64,000 nucleotides of DNA from Mycobacterium sp. E183 (GTDB lineage: Bacteria; Actinomycetota; Actinomycetes; Mycobacteriales; Mycobacteriaceae). The stretch covers positions 1-64,000 of the forward strand of contig NZ_LZJN01000110.1 of the NCBI RefSeq assembly GCF_001667735.1, in the 5' to 3' direction. Below are positions 60,758 to 64,000 of the stretch, piece by piece (within the stretch, counting starts at the first letter, position 1; the number at the start of each line of letters is the position of its first letter). The notes beneath the pieces are model-generated. The model did no database searches, was not told the DNA's origin, and saw nothing but the letters and a program-made list of their open reading frames with translations. The translations under genes were made by a program, and so were the position numbers.

Positions 60758-62740
60758 ATGTACCGGAGACGTCTGGGCAAAGTGGTCGCGCTGGCCGCGG
60801 TGGTTGGGTTTTTGGTGATGAGCGCCCCGGCGTCGTGGGGTGCGCCCGGCGAACCGGCTACCGCCGCGGACTCGCCGACGTTGTCGCTTACCGACATCGG
60901 GTCCGCTCCCACCCTGGAATTCTGGGGGGTGACGAGTACCCAACAGCTCACCGTGCCGGTGCTGCATGGCCTGACACCGACGGCACTGAACGCCACCGTC
61001 GAGATGCCGATCAATCTGCGGTCCGGGGTGCTCACTGTCACGCAGGGCGAGCGCACCATCGCACGGCTGAATTTGCCCTCCACCGATCAGGCCCCAATCG
61101 TCATTCCCCTGGCGGGCGCGGAGGTCAACGACAATTGGCTGTCGGTGACGCTGCGTTCGTACGTGGTGCCATTGGACGGATACTGCCTCTACCCGTGGAG
61201 CCCGCTGCGCCTGACCAACGGGTCGATCACCTACACCGGGGTCGAACTGCCGCCCACCACGGTGGCGCATTTCCTGCCGCCGGTGCTGCGCAAGCTTTCC
61301 ATCTACCTGCCGCCGTCGCCCTCGCCGAACGAGTCCGATACGGCGGTCCAACTGGCCGCCTCCACCGCCTCGCACTACGGCCGGCAGACCCCCGAGATCG
61401 CGGTGATTCCGCTGGCCGAAGGCCAGGCCGCGCCGCCGGCGCCGCCGCAACCGCTGGAACGTCAGATCGTCGTCAAAGAGGGCCCTGACAACGGGCTTTC
61501 GCTACAAGGCGCCTCGGGTGTGCCGTGGTTGCTCATGTCCGGACCGCTCGGCCAGTCGGACGAATCGAACACGGCGGTGTTGTTCAACGACGTCTCGCAG
61601 TTGGCGCTGTCTTCCAAGGCGGCGGTGGAACAGCTCAAACCGAGCGTGCAGCAACTCGGTGGCAGCGTGACGTTGCGCGAGTTGGCGCAGCCCGTTCTCA
61701 ACTCGACGTCACTGCAACCGCGGGTGTCGATCGGAATCGACCAAACCCGATTCGCCAGATCGGTGCACAACGTGCGCGTGCATCTGCAGGGTTCCTACAC
61801 CCCGACACCGGGGAACGTCGGCGGTCAGATCGCCGTGACCATCGGCCCCGAAACCATCGACCACTGGCCGACCGACGGCCACGGCACCATCGACCGCTGG
61901 ATCGATGTGCCGGACCGACTGCTGCAGCGCTACACCAGTATTGATCTGGTCCTCGACGTCGCCGCCAACACCGGGCATTGCGGCGACTTCTACACCGCCG
62001 GGCCGGGGAGTCAGCTCCTGACGCTGAACATCAACGGCGACACCACAATACAGAGCGACCCGGCAGCCCCGCCGGTGCCGGACGGCTTCCAATCGGTGCC
62101 GCAGTCGTTGATGCCCCGGATGCAGGTGGGCATCGAGGCCCACTCGTTGATAGACACGGTGCGGGCGATCGGCATCGTGGTGGGCCTGCAGCGAATCAGC
62201 GCCGTGCCGCTCTACACCACGGTCACGACCGCGCAGCAGGCGATCGACTCGTCGGACCCCGCGATAGTGATCTCCGCCGACGGGTGGAATCACTCCAATG
62301 TCGCGCTTCCGGTGGCTGCCGGGCCGAGCGGGCCCATCACCGTCAATGCCGTCCAATCCGACGGCAAGCCCGCCAAACTCACACTCGACCCAGATCTCCG
62401 GTTCGCCTCTCTCCAAGTGGTTTTCAACCGCGGCAGGTCGCTGTTGGTGGCGACATCAAACGGGGCGCCGGGGCAACTCGACGAGTTGCTGCGGTGGCTC
62501 AGCGGCGATAACAAGCGCTGGCAACGACTCAAAGGCGCCGCGGTGGTGTCCGCGCCGGGCGGGCAGGACCCGGTGACCGTCGAGCACTCGCCCTCAGCCG
62601 GTGGTCCGACCGCGGCGTCGCAGGGGCACTCCGACCTCGGCTGGCTGTGGTGGTTCGGCGCGGGCTGGGTTGCGGTGGCCATCGTCGGCGGCGGGGTGAT
62701 CCTGTGGCGCACCAGGCGCGAATCACGGCGGCGGCGTTAG
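60758..62740 (+). CDS. BcsB-like exported membrane-anchored protein
   Basis: A 660-residue protein. The signal peptide (VVALAAVVGFLVMSAPASWG) is followed by a large beta-rich extracytoplasmic region and a single C-terminal transmembrane helix (WLWWFGAGWVAVAIVGGGVIL) with a basic tail. Segments such as LEFWGVTSTQQLTVPV, LNATVEMPINLRSGVLTV and LDVAANTGHCGDFYTAG match the layout of BcsB, the periplasmic cellulose-synthase subunit. No bcsA-like synthase is seen downstream within the window. It may handle another glycan. The start is uncertain; ATG 60740 is possible. Confidence 0.7.
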   Translation: MYRRRLGKVVALAAVVGFLVMSAPASWGAPGEPATAADSPTLSLTDIGSAPTLEFWGVTSTQQLTVPVLHGLTPTALNATVEMPINLRSGVLTVTQGERTIARLNLPSTDQAPIVIPLAGAEVNDNWLSVTLRSYVVPLDGYCLYPWSPLRLTNGSITYTGVELPPTTVAHFLPPVLRKLSIYLPPSPSPNESDTAVQLAASTASHYGRQTPEIAVIPLAEGQAAPPAPPQPLERQIVVKEGPDNGLSLQGASGVPWLLMSGPLGQSDESNTAVLFNDVSQLALSSKAAVEQLKPSVQQLGGSVTLRELAQPVLNSTSLQPRVSIGIDQTRFARSVHNVRVHLQGSYTPTPGNVGGQIAVTIGPETIDHWPTDGHGTIDRWIDVPDRLLQRYTSIDLVLDVAANTGHCGDFYTAGPGSQLLTLNINGDTTIQSDPAAPPVPDGFQSVPQSLMPRMQVGIEAHSLIDTVRAIGIVVGLQRISAVPLYTTVTTAQQAIDSSDPAIVISADGWNHSNVALPVAAGPSGPITVNAVQSDGKPAKLTLDPDLRFASLQVVFNRGRSLLVATSNGAPGQLDELLRWLSGDNKRWQRLKGAAVVSAPGGQDPVTVEHSPSAGGPTAASQGHSDLGWLWWFGAGWVAVAIVGGGVILWRTRRESRRRR

Positions 62741-62881
62741 CGTCTGCGCATAACGGCGCGTCCCGTGCGGCCGTCCAGCGCGAGACCTGATTCCCACCAA
62801 CAGGTTTCGCCTACATCGATGACCGACCGCGGGACGTCGACGCGTTCCGGCCAATGATTTCCCGGGCCTGCCGCGTCGCCG

Positions 62882-63244
62882 CTAGCGGTCCTCCTGCCAC
62901 AACTGCTCGGTCAGATCCTGGAACGCCGCGAGCACGAACTGGTCGTCGGCGCGCATCGCCGCCGACTTGCTCATCAGGGCGCGCACCACCGAACCGTCCT
63001 TGTGCGCCAGTTCGACCACCATGTTCGCCAGGGAATGAACGACGGATAACAACGAATCCGAGGCCGGTGCCTGATGGAAGATCTGGTGGAACTTCAGCTC
63101 CAACACCTCTTCCCGGTCATAACCCATCATCTCGGCGAACGCGGCGTTGGAAAACAGGATGGTGCCGTCATTCTCGATCGCCAGCACCGGGATCGGGATC
63201 CGCTCGAGCACGACCAGTGCCGGCAGCTGTTTCAGGGTCGTCAT
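62882..63244 (-). CDS. Small single-domain PAS protein
   Basis: A 120-residue protein that is essentially one PAS domain: LERIPIPVLAIENDGTILF, NAAFAEMMGYDREEVLELKF, HKDGSVVRALMSKSAAM and VLAAFQDLTEQ. No kinase or output domain is attached, so it would act by binding a partner or sensing a ligand. ATG 63244 has GAGGGTGA at good distance; the 63382 start adds 46 unsupported residues. Confidence 0.82.
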   Translation of the reverse strand: MTTLKQLPALVVLERIPIPVLAIENDGTILFSNAAFAEMMGYDREEVLELKFHQIFHQAPASDSLLSVVHSLANMVVELAHKDGSVVRALMSKSAAMRADDQFVLAAFQDLTEQLWQEDR

Positions 63245-63500
63245 CGGCGAGTCACCCTCTTGCCGATTGCGTCGTCGGTCCACCGGCCGATTATGGCGCA
63301 TAACATAGGCTATACACAGGCCTTCGAGCAGATGCCCGCCCAGGATTGGCGCCGTATTTCGTTTCCCGCTCGCCGAAGGCATCCCTGAACACCTTCGTCG
63401 GCCCGCTCGCGCACCGGGTCGGTGATCGGCCGGCGGCGCGCGGTCCGGAGGCGCGCCGACGTCGACATCGGTGACGTCGTGTTAGCGGTGGCACAGAAGA
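63245..63500. other. Intergenic region before the inverted-repeat promoter
   Basis: About 256 bases between the PAS gene start and the promoter element at 63501. Small open frames exist on both strands but none has a ribosome-binding site or a protein-like composition. I see no RNA gene. It probably carries the PAS promoter. Confidence 0.5.
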
Positions 63501-63545
63501 TAGCAACGCTATTGACAGCCGCGCTCTCGAGGGTTAGCGTTGCTA
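63501..63545 (+). promoter_or_regulatory. Promoter enclosed by perfect 11-bp inverted repeats
   Basis: TAGCAACGCTA (63501-63511) and TAGCGTTGCTA (63535-63545) are perfect reverse complements. Between them TTGACA (63512-63517) abuts the left arm, and after exactly 17 bases the right arm begins with TAGCGT, usable as -10. A near-canonical promoter is therefore wrapped by its operator. Transcription would start just after the right arm and serve the gene at 63575. Confidence 0.65.
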
Positions 63546-63574
63546 GCACCTACGGGAGATGAGGAGTGTGCGCC

Positions 63575-64000
63575 ATGGTCGCCACCGTTTTCGCGGTCGT
63601 CGCGGTGCTGGGTACCGGGGTGGTCTACGGCACCGACGTGTTCTGCGCGATGGTGCTGAGGCCCGCGATGGCCCGCATCGACGATCGGGCCCTGCTCGCC
63701 GTTGCCGGCAACATCCATCGCTATGGGGATCGACGGATGCCGGTACCCGGCGTGCTCGGCCTGGCGGCGGCGACGATCAGCCTGGCATTCGCCGCGGCGT
63801 CCGGCCGCTGGGCGCAAGCCGGCGCGGCCGGCGCCGCCGTCCTCCTGCTGCTGGCGTGGCTGCTGATCTACCTGCGGGTGAGCGCGCCGATCAACCGGCA
63901 ACTCATCGCAGGCGCGGATCGACCCGAGTTGCCGACCGATGCTCGTGCGCTGCAGCGCAACTGGGACAGAGTGATCACCACCAGGGCCACCCTGCAGGGC
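63575..64000 (+). CDS. DUF1772-like membrane protein, partial
   Basis: The first 142 codons of a membrane protein that runs out of the window. Helices are at about 1-20 (VATVFAVVAVLGTGVVYGTDVF), 58-75 and 82-100 (AAVLLLLAWLLIYL), then a motif INRQLIAG and ALQRNWDRVITTRA. The order of helices, the N-x-x-L stretch and the late W-x-x-W-like region fit DUF1772/anthrone-oxygenase-like proteins of unknown role. GAGGAG lies eight bases before the ATG. The promoter at 63501 suggests tight local control. Confidence 0.72.
   Translation, partial: MVATVFAVVAVLGTGVVYGTDVFCAMVLRPAMARIDDRALLAVAGNIHRYGDRRMPVPGVLGLAAATISLAFAAASGRWAQAGAAGAAVLLLLAWLLIYLRVSAPINRQLIAGADRPELPTDARALQRNWDRVITTRATLQG

Overview
The window is GC-rich actinobacterial DNA from a mycobacterium, most likely a slow grower of the Mycobacterium avium complex type. 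The evidence is gene order and protein content. From memory of the M. tuberculosis map, positions 159-13452 and 22191-31123 follow the Rv0975c-Rv1005c order: fadE13, an AtuA-like gene, rpmF, mprA-mprB-pepD-moaB2, mscL, a SAF gene, ruc, 5-FCL, galU, glp/moeA1, rimJ, glpR, tRNA-Ala, then pat, two DUF5642 lipoproteins, an AlkB-like gene, arcA, pmt, rsmI, pabB. A PPE gene, GTG/TTG starts and ATGA/GTGA overlaps fit the same assignment. No species-level claim can be proved from the window alone.

Layout. (1) 1-13.5 kb: conserved core, with the MprAB stress operon, the CIRCE-controlled chaperone ruc and the galU-glp-rimJ-glpR division/envelope block. The first 235 bases are a fold-back (inverted duplication) inside an acyl-CoA dehydrogenase gene. 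(2) 13.6-22.1 kb: an accessory block directly after tRNA-Ala(CGC). It carries a hydrolase, a diiron-like protein with its TetR regulator, an M42 peptidase, a methyltransferase, a D-glycero-D-manno-heptose phosphate cluster (hddA-gmhA-gmhB) and a WecG/TagA-type glycosyltransferase. (3) 22.2-31.1 kb: conserved core again, interrupted between arcA and pmt by a 993-bp cassette. The cassette is an AbiEi/DUF559-like nuclease gene bracketed by two copies of a 66-bp palindromic repeat; a third copy lies upstream of rpmF. (4) 31.2-33.3 kb: an ECF41 sigma factor coupled to an NDH-2-like oxidoreductase.

(5) 33.5-57.2 kb: a large surface-polysaccharide locus. It contains two paralogous lipoproteins around a GAF-GGDEF-EAL protein and an FkbM methyltransferase, then a Wzz-like chain-length/tyrosine-kinase-like protein, a Wzy-like polymerase, three glycosyltransferases, an aldo/keto reductase, a GMC oxidoreductase, a TylF-type methyltransferase, UDP-glucose dehydrogenase, UDP-glucuronate decarboxylase, an NAD-dependent epimerase, a Wzx-like flippase, an initiating sugar-phosphate transferase and an RmlC-like epimerase. 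The forward and reverse gene runs meet tail to tail at 50317-50342. Together they could make, polymerise and export a lipid-linked repeat-unit polysaccharide, a route not normally ascribed to mycobacteria.

(6) 57.2-64 kb: a PPE gene, a 667-base regulatory region with two similar operator-like sites and two small ORFs, two tandem TetR regulators resembling gamma-butyrolactone receptors, a BcsB-like secreted/membrane protein, a small PAS protein and the start of a DUF1772-like membrane protein whose promoter sits between perfect inverted repeats. No rRNA, CRISPR array, recognisable insertion sequence or prophage was seen.
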